Origin: Psococerastis gibbosa
Lineage: Eukaryota > Arthropoda > Insecta > Psocodea > Psocidae
Reading direction: 5' to 3'
DNA length: 64,000 bases
Assembly: GCA_963971405.1 (NCBI GenBank)
Contig: OZ020491.1
Coordinates: 21,942,855-22,006,854 of the forward strand
Shown here one piece after another: positions 10,901 to 22,900 of this stretch. The position numbers and the translations under genes were made by a program. Below the pieces are notes generated by a model that was not told the origin of the DNA, ran no database searches, and worked only from the letters and a program-made list of their open reading frames with translations. The first letter of the stretch is position 1. Each line of letters begins with the position of its first letter.

Positions 10901-13900
10901 CGAATAACTTTGAGCATAGATTTTGATAATCGCCAGGGGTACGTACAAACATATGGCCAATTGGTATTGTCATATATTATATTGCAATTAGCATTTCAGC
11001 TAATTTAATGGATAATTGAGGAGCTTGGTTACAATCGTGGCCAACTCCATTTTTTCACATAATGGGGTTTTGATCCGACCTTGCAGAAAATTTTAATGTC
11101 CACCTGCACGTTGTAAAATAAAGTGACCAAAGCAGCCAAAGCAGCGCACAAAAGCGCTGAGAAGTCTGGGGTTAGCTATAGACTTAATGCAATTTTCAAC
11201 AGATAATCCGCTCTCCTGAAAAATTCTACAACTTGGAGTTGGCCATGTTTGTAAATAGCCTCCTCAATTTATGACTGCTTTAAGAGCGATATTTCAGGTG
11301 AAAATCGACTTTTTGCAAAAAAGGGTACGGGGTGCTCCGATTTGCTCTTAACACAGGTATGCGACTACCAGTAGCTTTGAACTTAACCGTAGAGAAAGAT
11401 AGAATACTGAACGAAAAAAAATATTAACCCAGTATAAAATTGGCATTATAACAGTACCATTTTTCCCCCGTCAGCAGCATCATGCACCCCCCTCGAAACC
11501 TTGTCACCATGGTAGCTCAAATCTTGAAACAAACAGTTACCTGCGCCCGAGTAGTGCCGCCCGTCGAACCCCTGATCGGGGCCCAGCATATCCTGTAAAC
11601 GTTCCATAATATATACAAACACAGCAACAAACGCAGCCCAAAATTAAAAAAAAGAAAATTTTCAAATAAGTGTAGGCTGAAAACCATATAAAAAAAATCT
11701 TAAAATAAAATTTTTCAAATTACCAAACATGATTGCATCTGCCTTGAGATTCATTTCATTGTGTCTTATACTTGAACTAATTATTATTTTCAATGGCTTT
11801 TTATTGGCGTAAAGTAAGCCTACTTGCAGTGTTCCATTGGACGATGCCCTGCCAACGACCTAATTTATTATTGGTATTGCTTCCGTATGCATTTGGGCGT
11901 TGGCAACCTGGTACACGTCCTCCGTGTCAACCCGCACCTACTAAATACAATTTTTTAATCCAAGTTAAAACGAAACTGCGTGCCATTTAAACGTATAGTG
12001 CTATACAAGTGTATTCTCCTTGAAGAGTGACGTGTTTATGTAAATAAAGTCCATGTGCTTGTAAAAACACTATTCACACATACTAAAGCTTGCTCTTGTG
12101 CTTACCATACCACTAATAGGTCATTGCAGTAAAATTAGGTGCAATGTCATTATGTGATCTCAAAGCAGAAACAATTCACTAAAAAACCAACTTGCCAGTA
12201 AACAAGTAAACAACGCTACTGGATCAATATTGATAATGCGCTACAATAAAAGAACTAGTGAACAAGCAATCACGTGAAATACCATATCATTATGATAGAA
12301 GGCGAGCCAGTCAGAAGTATGAATTAAAACTCAAAATCAATCAAGCTAATCTTAACTCCACAATGATTTACGACTTATACTACATCAATACATTGGAGAA
12401 ATAGGGAGAAATATGACGAAAACCTGTGCTTAGAAAATGTATAAATGAGGATGTCGAACGTAGATTGGTCACCCCTGGATTATTTGGTTGTTGTGTATTA
12501 TTTAATTTACTAAGTAAGTTATAAGGATTTGGTCTATAAAATATGTATGTATTTATATACAATAGCATGATGCAATTATTTAATGAACTTAACAAGAGGA
12601 CTAAAATTTCACACACACTGTAAAGTTCATTAAGAAATGGCAGTACCAAAAAGTTAAAATACCTGATACACAAAATATTTATAACTATAACGTCGTAAAT
12701 TAAATAAAAAATACAAACTGACTGATTTCTTCTTGTTTTTTGCGTGATCCAGGGGTGACCAATATATACGCTCATATCCTCTTAGACTTAACCGACTGAT
12801 TTACAACTATTCTATATCGGTTTAATTCACTTTATGAGTAATAACATTTCATGCGGGAAAATGCAGATTCACTACGAAACTTTGAATTTTTTTAAATGAT
12901 ATTTTCATAAGGCCATTTTAATATCCTTGCGTCCAGAAAACGAGAAATTAATTAACTTTTCCAGAAATACCCAGGCTTGCTTTGTTTGCAAAATATTTGG
13001 AAATCTCTGCGCTAGGTTGGCTTAGTAATAGAACAAAAAAAAAGCAATATTTATTTATTTATTTATTTAAATCGGCTTAGCTGAAGCAACAAGCAACCAA
13101 TAATCTAACCATACGATCAACCCTAAAACTTTGACTGCTAATGGAAAATGAAATAAAAAAACATTTGGCATATTTCACGTGATTGGCAAGGGGATTTGTG
13201 GCACTATAGGACAACAATCACTTGAACTGCAACACCAACTGCTTTTCTTGAAGGTCCCAGTTCAAGTCACTGCTGTCATGCATACCTGCAGGTCAGGTCC
13301 AATACTGATATCACCCCCGTTCCACAGGTTAGGGTCCTCGCGGAACAAGGAACTGGTCAGCTCCATGGAGAGCCTCTTCTTGTAGTCTTGCGGTTTGTCC
13401 TCAGACATGCGGAACAGTACGGCCGCCGCATACGTTGCTGGAAGTTATGAGTATTAGATTAGATTATGGGAAGGGGCGTCGATGCATCATTTAGACCTTA
13501 AAATCTACTGCGAATCCTGAGTCAGGTGGGACGCACAGGATGAACAAGAAAAAAAAAACTGCCTGCCCAGGTTTTACGAACCTGGATAGGTGATATAGAC
13601 GGGCGAGGAGTGTGTTACCAGAAATTTCCCTGCTTCGGTGGCGATCTGGTAAAAACGACTAGTGTTGCCTGTTTGGTAGCAAAGACCACCTATGTTCATA
13701 TAAACATAAAAATAAAACTGCAGTTTCACCCGTGTGTACATGGCCCCATGAATTTTAGACGCTTGCAAAAAGGTGCAAATCCATATGTCAATAAACCAAC
13801 AGCCGCTCGACACAAATAAAGTCAAAATATCTTTGTTGTTGAAGAAAAATACAAGATTAACATGACCCGCGAGCTTTACCGACGGCCTTACCATGTATAA

Positions 13901-16900
13901 GGCTTCCCCTTAGCTTAAGCTAATCCGGGCGTGCACTCCCGTTCTAACCTAGCTAAGGTTTTGCCGGTGCATCGACTAGCTCAATCTATGCCGTGGGAAT
14001 TTTATTTACCGTCTAAGTCTGCAAGGTTCTAGGTAGTCATAAGTATCAAGGCAGGAGTTGTGCGAATGTAACTGCGATTATATTTTTAGAATCAACAAAA
14101 TATTGTCATACGATACAGATTAAAGAACCCCTATACTATGCATAGTATACCTGACATTTAATAAGGAATCTCCTTCGATCCTTCAGATAATTATAACATT
14201 AACCCATACATGTAGTAACGTTGATTACAATTGGCCTTCGAACACAACTAGGTCTGGAATTTGGGTTACATCTCGCCACACTAGGCCCCCTATGGGGGGA
14301 AGACCCCTTTTCCTCTCACTCCTCCATTCTTACGTATAATTTCTTATTATTTATATATGATAATTCCATTTTAGAAAATTTTATTAAAAAAATGTCCTGT
14401 CCAGAGACCCTTCGGAATGCAGACGACAGCGCAGCCTCTCTCTGTCGACTACTTTACAATTATTTTTATTTTTAATTTTCGACAGATTTCCCTGAGCAAC
14501 CCTTACTTTAAATATGATAAAATTTAGTGGCTAAAAAATATTTGAACAAGAATTTATAATTACATTGTTTCCTAGATAATTGAATTTTTCAAGAATATAT
14601 TTTCGCTGCCTTTTACTTTAATTTTTAAGGTACAATGTCCGTGAGGAAATAATTATTATTATTGTTGGAGAATGGCGATGTAAATAAACGAAATAAACAA
14701 AGGAAAAATGATTTATATGTGAGTAAGAATTACCTGTAAGGATTGTAATTTCTTCTAAATGGTTAAAAGAGAGTTGTTTACACAACTCTAATTAAAGGTA
14801 CGATTTGAATCGTTACAATATCCCCTTGCTCCCTTTTTTTTTTTAATATGAACAACCGTCGTCGTTATATATAAAAAAAAATTAGTTACAGCCTTAGGGC
14901 GGTGACTCCAGAAAAAGCCCACGGCTATCCACCCTCACCCAACGAGAACAGAAAACCCCAAGAGCAGTCAACTTATCGAGAAGCATGAAAATCCACCAGA
15001 AGAAAGGCTACAATCCAAACAGATTCACAAACGACAAAGTCTATAGGAAAAGGCCATCGTCAGACGGCAACTTGAGCAATACTGTGTCTAGCTCAACCAA
15101 AGAGGAAGTCAATCAAAAATAGTAAAGTACCATAGGCGCAGCTATACAATTAACATATAACTCCACACACAAAATGTTTACTCTCCCTCGCTACTACTAC
15201 GTTGCACACTCCAGCCACAATAAAAAGGAAGAAGCAAGTTATTATAACCCTGATCATTCTAGGAATGGCTTGATGTTTGTGACGGACCACCGACCCAAAT
15301 CCTTCCTCCTTATATCTAAAAGCTGAATTTGCGTATCAGAATAAATGTCCCCCACAATACATGGCCCTAGCCACTTGGGCTCCAAAGACTGGGCTACATA
15401 ATTAGCTGCTACCGATTTAGCGAAATTTTTTCTGAATACAAGGTCTCCAGTCTTTGGAGTCCAAGGGCGTCGACGCAAATTGTAATTGTGTGCCTGAGAC
15501 GCACTTGCCTTCTTGACATTATGCTTTACTCTATCCCAAATTAACCCCATTTCCCCGTTAAGTGTTCCCATAAAACCCGCGGGATCGAAAGGAGTGGCTT
15601 GGCTCGTGGTAATAGGGCACGCCAGTTCAAAGGGGCTGCGCGCCTCTATCCCATGAGCCAGCCGAAATGGAGTGAACTTCGTGACATCATTTCTACTTGT
15701 GTTAATGGCAAAGGTAATATATCCCAAATGCAGGTCCCAGTCGCGCGAATCCTGTTGAGCAAATATTGACAATGACGTTTTTAGAGTCTGGTTATACCTT
15801 TCAGCAGGATTCGTTCGGGGATCATACTTTGGAATAAAATTGCATTTAATAAAATGATCGTCACAAAATTTTCTCCATTCCTTTCCCGCAAAAATCGTGG
15901 CGTTATCCGAATAAACCAGATTCGGAAACCCCTTATCAAGGCACATAGACCTAAAAGCGTCTACGACAGAAGACGCTGTTGCATTAGTTAACGCTCTAGT
16001 GAAGACTAGCTTAGTTGCGTAGTCTACTGCAACAAAAATATACTTTTTTCGACGGTGCGAAGACGGTAAGGGACCAATGGTATCAACAGAAAAAATTTTA
16101 TTAGGCGTAATAGAAGCTTCCTTCGGGATCATGAGACCCACTGGACCTTTCTTGGACGGCTTAAAAGCCTGACAATCTTTGCAGGACAAAACATACTTAG
16201 AAACTAACTTCTTACAAGCTGGTATAAAAAAACGAGAATTTATTTTATGAAAGGTTTTTGTGATTCCCAAATGACCACTTGAGTGATCGGCATGAAATTT
16301 ATTTAAAATATCTGATCTAAAATCAGTAGGTACAACATGTTTATAAGAAAAATTTCCCGTGACTGGATCTTTTACATATTTGACCAAATGGTCATCAACA
16401 ACTTTAAATAACGGATAACTATCCGGATTATTTACCACTTTATTCATTAACCCTAGATACCAAGGATCTTTAGAGGTTGTAAAATCTGTCATTTGCCCTA
16501 ACGTAAGAGAAGCAACCGCTGGAGCTCTGGAGAGAGCGTCTGCCGCCGAGTTCAACTTTCCGGGTGTATGCACGATTTTTAAATCATAAGAATTCAACTT
16601 AGTAGTCCAGCGTGCCAGTCTACCAGAGGTAGGTGACAGACTATGAAGGAATGAAATGCTGCGGTTGTCTGTGTGGACGAGAGTGGTCCCTCTCCCAACT
16701 ATGAAATTTCTCCACTTTTCTATACAATGTAATACGGCGAGGAGTTCAATTTCCATTGTAGTATATCTGCGTTCTTCCGGGCGTAACGAGCGACTTGTAT
16801 AGGCAATAAGTCTATCCTCTCCCCGTACTGACTGCATAAGAAGGCCACCTATCCCAGTCAATGACCCATCGGTCCATATATGAAAGCTCGTATTCTCGTC

Positions 16901-19900
16901 TTCTTCACTATCGAAGATTGGACAATGTAGTACAGGAGGTTTGGTAAGACACGATCGTAGATCGTCGAAAGCTGCCAGTCTCTCCACTGTCCATTCGAAG
17001 GGTACATCCTTCTTTAACATGTCGTTCAACGGTGCTGCCCGAGAGGAAAGGCTCGGTATAAATTTTCGCAGCCACGAGAGTAAGGAAAGAAAACCCCGCA
17101 ATTTTTTTAATGTGGTAGGTCTAGGAAAATTCTCAACCGCGTTAATCTTAGCTGGGGAAACTTGTTGTACACCCCCGCCAATTGTAAACCCCAAAAACTC
17201 AGTGTGTTTCTTCAAAAACTTTGATTTTGAAAAATTTATTTTCAAGTTTTCAGATTCGAGAATCGCAAAGAGACGCGATAAGGCTTTCAAATGACTTGAA
17301 TAGTCGCTTGTGACTAAAATAATATCATCAATATAGACATGAAGTAATCCCTCTTCTATCATAGGAGCTAAAATTCTTTCCATTGTAGCTTGAAAAAATG
17401 TGGGCGCAGACGACAACCCGAAAGGTAAATAATTGTAAGTAAATTTGCCAGATCCTTGAACAGTAAACGTTAAATACTCCTTAGAGTCGGCGGAGACAGG
17501 AAATAAATGAAAACCCTGACATAAGTCAATGGTTGAAATATAATGGCCATTAGCCAATGAGGATAATATAAAATCGACACGCGGTAACGGAAATCCCGCA
17601 CCTAATCCTTTCGCCACTTGATTTAATTTTTTAAAATTCACGACTAACCGATGCTGTCCCGTTTTTTTTGGAACAAGAAAGGCTTGCGAAGCCCAGTCTG
17701 AAGTAATATTTCGTTCGATTATTCCTTCATCTAATAGTCTCTGAATTTCTTCCCGTGCGAGTTTCGCTTTATCTGGGGCCAATGGAATCGGTCTAACATG
17801 AACCGGCGGTGTCGATTTCTCTACAAATAATTTGAAAAAATATTTAGTATTACGACCCTTAAGTTTAGCAAAGCGGGCCTGCCACATAGATAAATATTGC
17901 TTAAATTGGTGGATTTGACCTGAGTTAAGATCGGGATGCAAATCAACCAAGGGAGTACCCAGGGAGTAGTCGGGGTCATCCGGTAAGATGTCGTCAGATA
18001 ATTCTGCCCCATACCCTTCTTCTGAAATATCCACCCCATTCGTTGAATTAAGTGGAATTGGATTTCCTAAAAACACGCCCTCTGCCAATTCGACCGGTGC
18101 GCAATGAATACTTTTTTGGTTTATCTCTAATGTCCCCTGGCGGGGTTTTATTACAGCGTTTAGTGCAGCCAGGCTATCCATGCCTATTACTGCAAAATAA
18201 GGCAAATTTTCTAAGAAATGGACAATTGTCCGCCACTTACTCCCATTTAAGGTACAAGGTAATTCTACATAACCCACAGTTCGGGTAGAAGAACCATCCG
18301 CTACTTCCACATCAACCGAATCATTTTTTATATTAAACCCTTCTTCAATTAAGGTAGGTATATGAATGGCATCAAGCAAGGTTACTGAACTTCCAGTATC
18401 AACCAATCCCGACCCCATAATCCCACCAATTGACACTTCACAAAAAATTCGAGAATTTCTTTTGGCCAGTCCAATATTTTTAAAGCTCCCACCCCCCTTG
18501 ACCGGCAATAGAGAGTGGCTGCTTAGTTTCCCTGTGGTGGCGGCCTAGTCGCTAGGACATCACTGAGCAAATTTGTTAAAACTGCCAATTGATTACTTAA
18601 ATCCACGGACTGATTGTTACCAGAATTTTTCTTTTTCTTCTTAGTCGTCGCTGTAGCAGCTGCAGCTGTATTTACCGTTGTAGCGACCGCTAATGAAGAC
18701 ACATGCCGAACTGGTGCAGGTGGCTGAGGAACGCCGTACAATGGATGTTGCAGTACTGCTACCGACGGCGCCTGGTACTTGCTAATTATTTCTAACTCAA
18801 TAGAAACACGATTACATTCATTTTCGAGGGTGTCTAGATCCATTACCCTTCTACTATCAATACGCTGAAGGTACGTTGGATTCAGTCTCCTTCGAATAAA
18901 CTCTGCGAGTTGAGTATCGGAGAACTGTACTGACAGATCCGCATTCATCAATATTACTGAAGAGATGAATTGTTCAGGAGGCTCCTGCAACCCCTGTCTA
19001 CGCGCCGTCATCTCTTCCAGAAGCGTGTCCTGGTATGTCGCCGGGTGATAGTTGGCTATCAGTCGGTCACAAACTTCTTGCCACGTTTGTACCCGTGAAA
19101 GGCGAGCTTCAAAAAATCTCAAGGCGGTGCCTTGCAGCAAGTCCGGCAAGGCCTGGAGGAGGTCGGCATCCGTAAGGTGATACCTACCCAAAAGCCGGGT
19201 AATGGACTTTAAGAAAGACATTATCTTAGTGGGGTCCGAACCGTCAAAGCTTATATCTCTCTTCGAAGCCTGTAGAACAAACTCATCTATGAGATGACGC
19301 GAAGTTTGCTGCTGAGCCGGAGCCTTCACCGGAGGCATACCTAAGAACACAGTGGAAGTTGACTGTGGATTGTTAGAATGTGGAAGAACACCTGGTATCG
19401 TAGGCATCGCAATAGAAGGAAGGAGTCCCGAAGTCGTCGTGACAGCAGGCTGCGCGTACGCGACGTTCTGTTGCAACGACGATATGGGAACTGGAACAAT
19501 CCCTCCTGATGCTGGTGCGGTAACAGATGCAGCTGGCAGTGCCGCAGTGACTGCGACAGGAACAACTGGCGATGTCTGCGTAAGCGAAGACGTTGACGTT
19601 GTAGGAACAGTCGTCACCGGCGTAGTAGGAGCAGACATCGTCAATAATTTCTTTTGATGCAATGAAAACACAAGAAATTGCTTCTGAACATTTACCTCAA
19701 AATACGTACGTAAAATTTTTAGAAGCGACTTTCTATCACTTGTAGGGAAAAGAACACCTTCAGACGTACCTATAAATTCTAATTCATCATTACTCAATTG
19801 TTGAAGAATACTATAAAAATTTTTCATAAGGTGCTTAATTTTGTATTAAGGGCGCCAGACTCTTTTAAGGTAAGCCAACCTATATCATAACAATATACTA

Positions 19901-22900
19901 TAATATGAATAATCATATATATATCGTAATGTATGTTTACCACACTACAATTCTCTTATATAGAGAACAAACAACTAAACTGATAATTTTCATTAAATTT
20001 TGGAGTCATACCCCCCCACTTCGGCCGAAACGTGCGGACGAAACATTACTTTAATACTTAAATTCTTGGGAAACCCATTTCGAAGGCCAATTCGAAAGAC
20101 ATAAAACACATACCAACTTTAATACAAATAATTTGACTCAAGCACAAGGCTAATTATTGTCAATCGAGGACAACAACCCCAGAAACCCATAACTTGCAGC
20201 AAGCGCCACTAATTTTTGGAGCATGGGAGATAACATCTCAATTGCCACTCCAATCTGTAACCTTCGAGATACCATCCCCACCGCAACCAAGATCAGGAAC
20301 GCCGGAGATATCATCTGAACTGTCACTAAATCTCGTAACATTTGAGATATCATCCCAAAACTACAATTGTTTATCTCTAACCCCAACAACATTAAAACTA
20401 CTACACAACAATTCATGTCGCGTCAGAAACCAAGCCATTGCTGAATAACTATAACTATACTATACTAGCTGGAGTGTAACACGTAGTAGCGCATACACAT
20501 GACAAAAACGACACCTTTATTTGCAGTGTCCGTTCACTATCTTAAATGCGAAAACGATAATGAATACCATTACTCAAAAATGTTGACTGAACCAACTTAA
20601 GTACAGTAACTAGTTGTAAGGTGCAAAACGTAGTAGTAGTGCTGACATAAACAACAAAAACCCTGAATTTGCAAAGTCCGTTGACTAACTCAAAGGCGAC
20701 GACTATAACGCGTATTATTACGCAAAATATTAAGTGAACCATTTAACTCATGAACTTTCAGAGTGCAAGAATTCTTCAATACCGAGGTACAAAGGTAACT
20801 AATTTCATAGAAAAATCAGAGTATTCCTGAGTGAGAATAAAATTACTAATTAATAATTAACCAACGTTTCCGTCGCAATAGCAACTTAGCTAATGGATAT
20901 TACAGCTGTCAAAACTATAACAACATCCTCCTGTCCTGACACTCATAACCCCCTAGAAAGATGCTAACCCTTGACGGCAACAGTAGTAATGAAAAGAACC
21001 TCGAAAGAAATTAAACTTTCACGCTGTTTATTGTTATCAATGCAATTGGTTGCCATATTAAATTAATTATGTATCTTAAGTCGAATTACCAAATAAAACT
21101 GTTTTGAAGAAAATAATAGTCGGGACGCCATTATGAAAAGAGAAGAAAAGAAAAAAAAAAACGCGTACGGGCGCCACTTTTTATAAGGCTTCCCCTTAGC
21201 TTAAGCTAATCCGGGCGTGCACTCCCGTTCTAACCTAGCTAAGGTTTTGCCGGTGCATCGACTAGCTCAATCTATGCCGTGGGAATTTTATTTACCGTCT
21301 AAGTCTGCAAGGTTCTAGGTAGTCATAAGTATCAAGGCAGGAGTTGTGCGAATGTAACTGCGATTATATTTTTAGAATCAACAAAATATTGTCATACGAT
21401 ACAGATTAAAGAACCCCTATACTATGCATAGTATACCTGACATTTAATAAGGAATCTCCTTCGATCCTTCAGATAATTATAACATTAACCCATACATGTA
21501 GTAACGTTGATTACAATTGGCCTTCGAACACAACTAGGTCTGGAATTTGGGTTACATCTCGCCACACTAGGCCCCCTATGGGGGGGAAGACCCCTTTTCC
21601 TCTCACTCCTCCATTCTTACGTATAATTTCTTATTATTTATATATGATAATTCCATTTTAGAAAATTTTATTAAAAAAATGTCCTGTCCAGAGACCCTTC
21701 GGAATGCAGACGACAGCGCAGCCTCTCTCTGTCGACTACTTTACAATTATTTTTATTTTTAATTTTCGACAGATTTCCCTGAGCAACCCTTACTTTAAAT
21801 ATGATAAAATTTAGTGGCTAAAAAATATTTGAACAAGAATTTATAATTACATTGTTTGCTAGATAATTGAATTTTTCAAGAATATATTTTCGCTGCCTTT
21901 TACTTTAATTTTTAAGGTACAATGTCCGTGAGGAAATAATTATTATTATTGTTGGAGAATGGCGATGTAAATAAACGAAATAAACAAAGGAAAAATGATT
22001 TATATGTGAGTAAGAATTACCTGTAAGGATTGTAATTTCTTCTAAATGGTTAAAAGAGAGTTGTTTACACAACTCTAATTAAAGGTACGATTTGAATCGT
22101 TACACATGTTGAATCCACGAGAGCAGAGCATGTTTCAAACTGCGGCAAACATGGTAGTGTGCACAGCGATGGCAGGGGAACATGGTGGGACATGATAACG
22201 CGCAGAGACTATACCAGTCAGTCCTACGTGCGTGTCGAGTCCTGGTCACCTCCGATATATTCGTGTGACTTTACCATGTTCCTCAAGTGGTTCGGAATCC
22301 ACTATAATCAGGAGGTCCACCCTGTCAGTCAACTCCTCTTTCCCCCGTGGTGAAAGAGCCTGCCCTTAGGGTGCCTCAAGTTAAAAAATAGACTCACTAC
22401 CCCCGCCAGGCTGACAGGGTTACATAAAGCAGAAATGCCGGAAGCAGGCGTTGGAAACAACATGACCCGCGAGCCGTGAGACCGAAGCCCGTAATGGGTC
22501 AACCAAAACAATTTCCTGTGTTACTTACCCACTCCTTCGTTGCGGGAATGCAGCAACTCTGTTAGGGGCGCTGTCGCGCCCTCCGCCTCTATGATCTCCG
22601 CACCCTCCTTGTCCGCGGCGAGCTCACACAATACCCCTGCAGCGACACGCTGGATATTCTCAATCTCGTTGAAAAGAAGCTGCACAAAAATGGGTATGAC
22701 GGCCTGGCCACGGATGATGGCGCGGTTGTGCGACTCCCTCGCCAAAATGTGCAACGCTCCCACCGTGCCTTCCACAATTTCCTCCATTCGGACCCCGTCC
22801 GCGTACGCTCCCGGCGGTTGGCTGCCTCCACTTGATACAGAGCCACGTTGCTGAAAAGATAAGAGAATATATGTATATGTACTTTATATAACGGTTTTCG

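Larger units (their letters stand above)
5160..11540. other. Armadillo intron 11, unassigned parts
   Basis: Apart from the MITEs, the SINE and the 102-bp array listed separately, this is AT-rich sequence without a convincing ORF, RNA gene or splice-bounded exon. If Armadillo in this species has the extra serine- and glycine-rich exon known from other insects, it should be here. Confidence 0.5.
13896..22104 (-). mobile_element. Ty3/Gypsy-type LTR retrotransposon, full length, in armadillo intron 9
   Basis: An 8209-bp element in the same orientation as armadillo. Its LTRs are 922 and 923 bp and by eye differ only at one substitution (14571 / 21858) and one G in a G-run. A 4-bp duplication CATG flanks it (13892-13895 and 22105-22108). 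The empty site can be inferred because the element splits a SINE whose intact sister at 32200 reads through the junction. On the coding strand, the LTR starts TGTAACG and ends CCTTATA. Order is 5' LTR, PBS, 1.3-kb leader, gag, pol (PR-RT-RH-IN), 3' untranslated part, PPT, 3' LTR. There is no env-like ORF. Intact reading frames and near-identical LTRs mean a very recent insertion that may still be active. Confidence 0.95.
13874..22458 (+). mobile_element. 5S-headed SINE, copy A, split by the LTR element
   Basis: Pieces 13874-13895 and 22105-22458 rejoin at CATG to give one SINE like the intact copy at 32200. A 15-bp target duplication AACATGACCCGCGAG lies at 13859-13873 and 22459-22473. The head GACGGCCTTACCATGTTGAA matches the beginning of animal 5S rRNA, and the tail ends GGAAACAAC. 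The SINE was therefore in armadillo intron 9 before the LTR element arrived. Confidence 0.85.

Noticed and set aside
13896..22104. Possible endogenous retrovirus with env
   Set aside because: There is no env-like ORF between pol and the PPT (about 400 bp) and none elsewhere in the element; it is a plain Gypsy-type retrotransposon.
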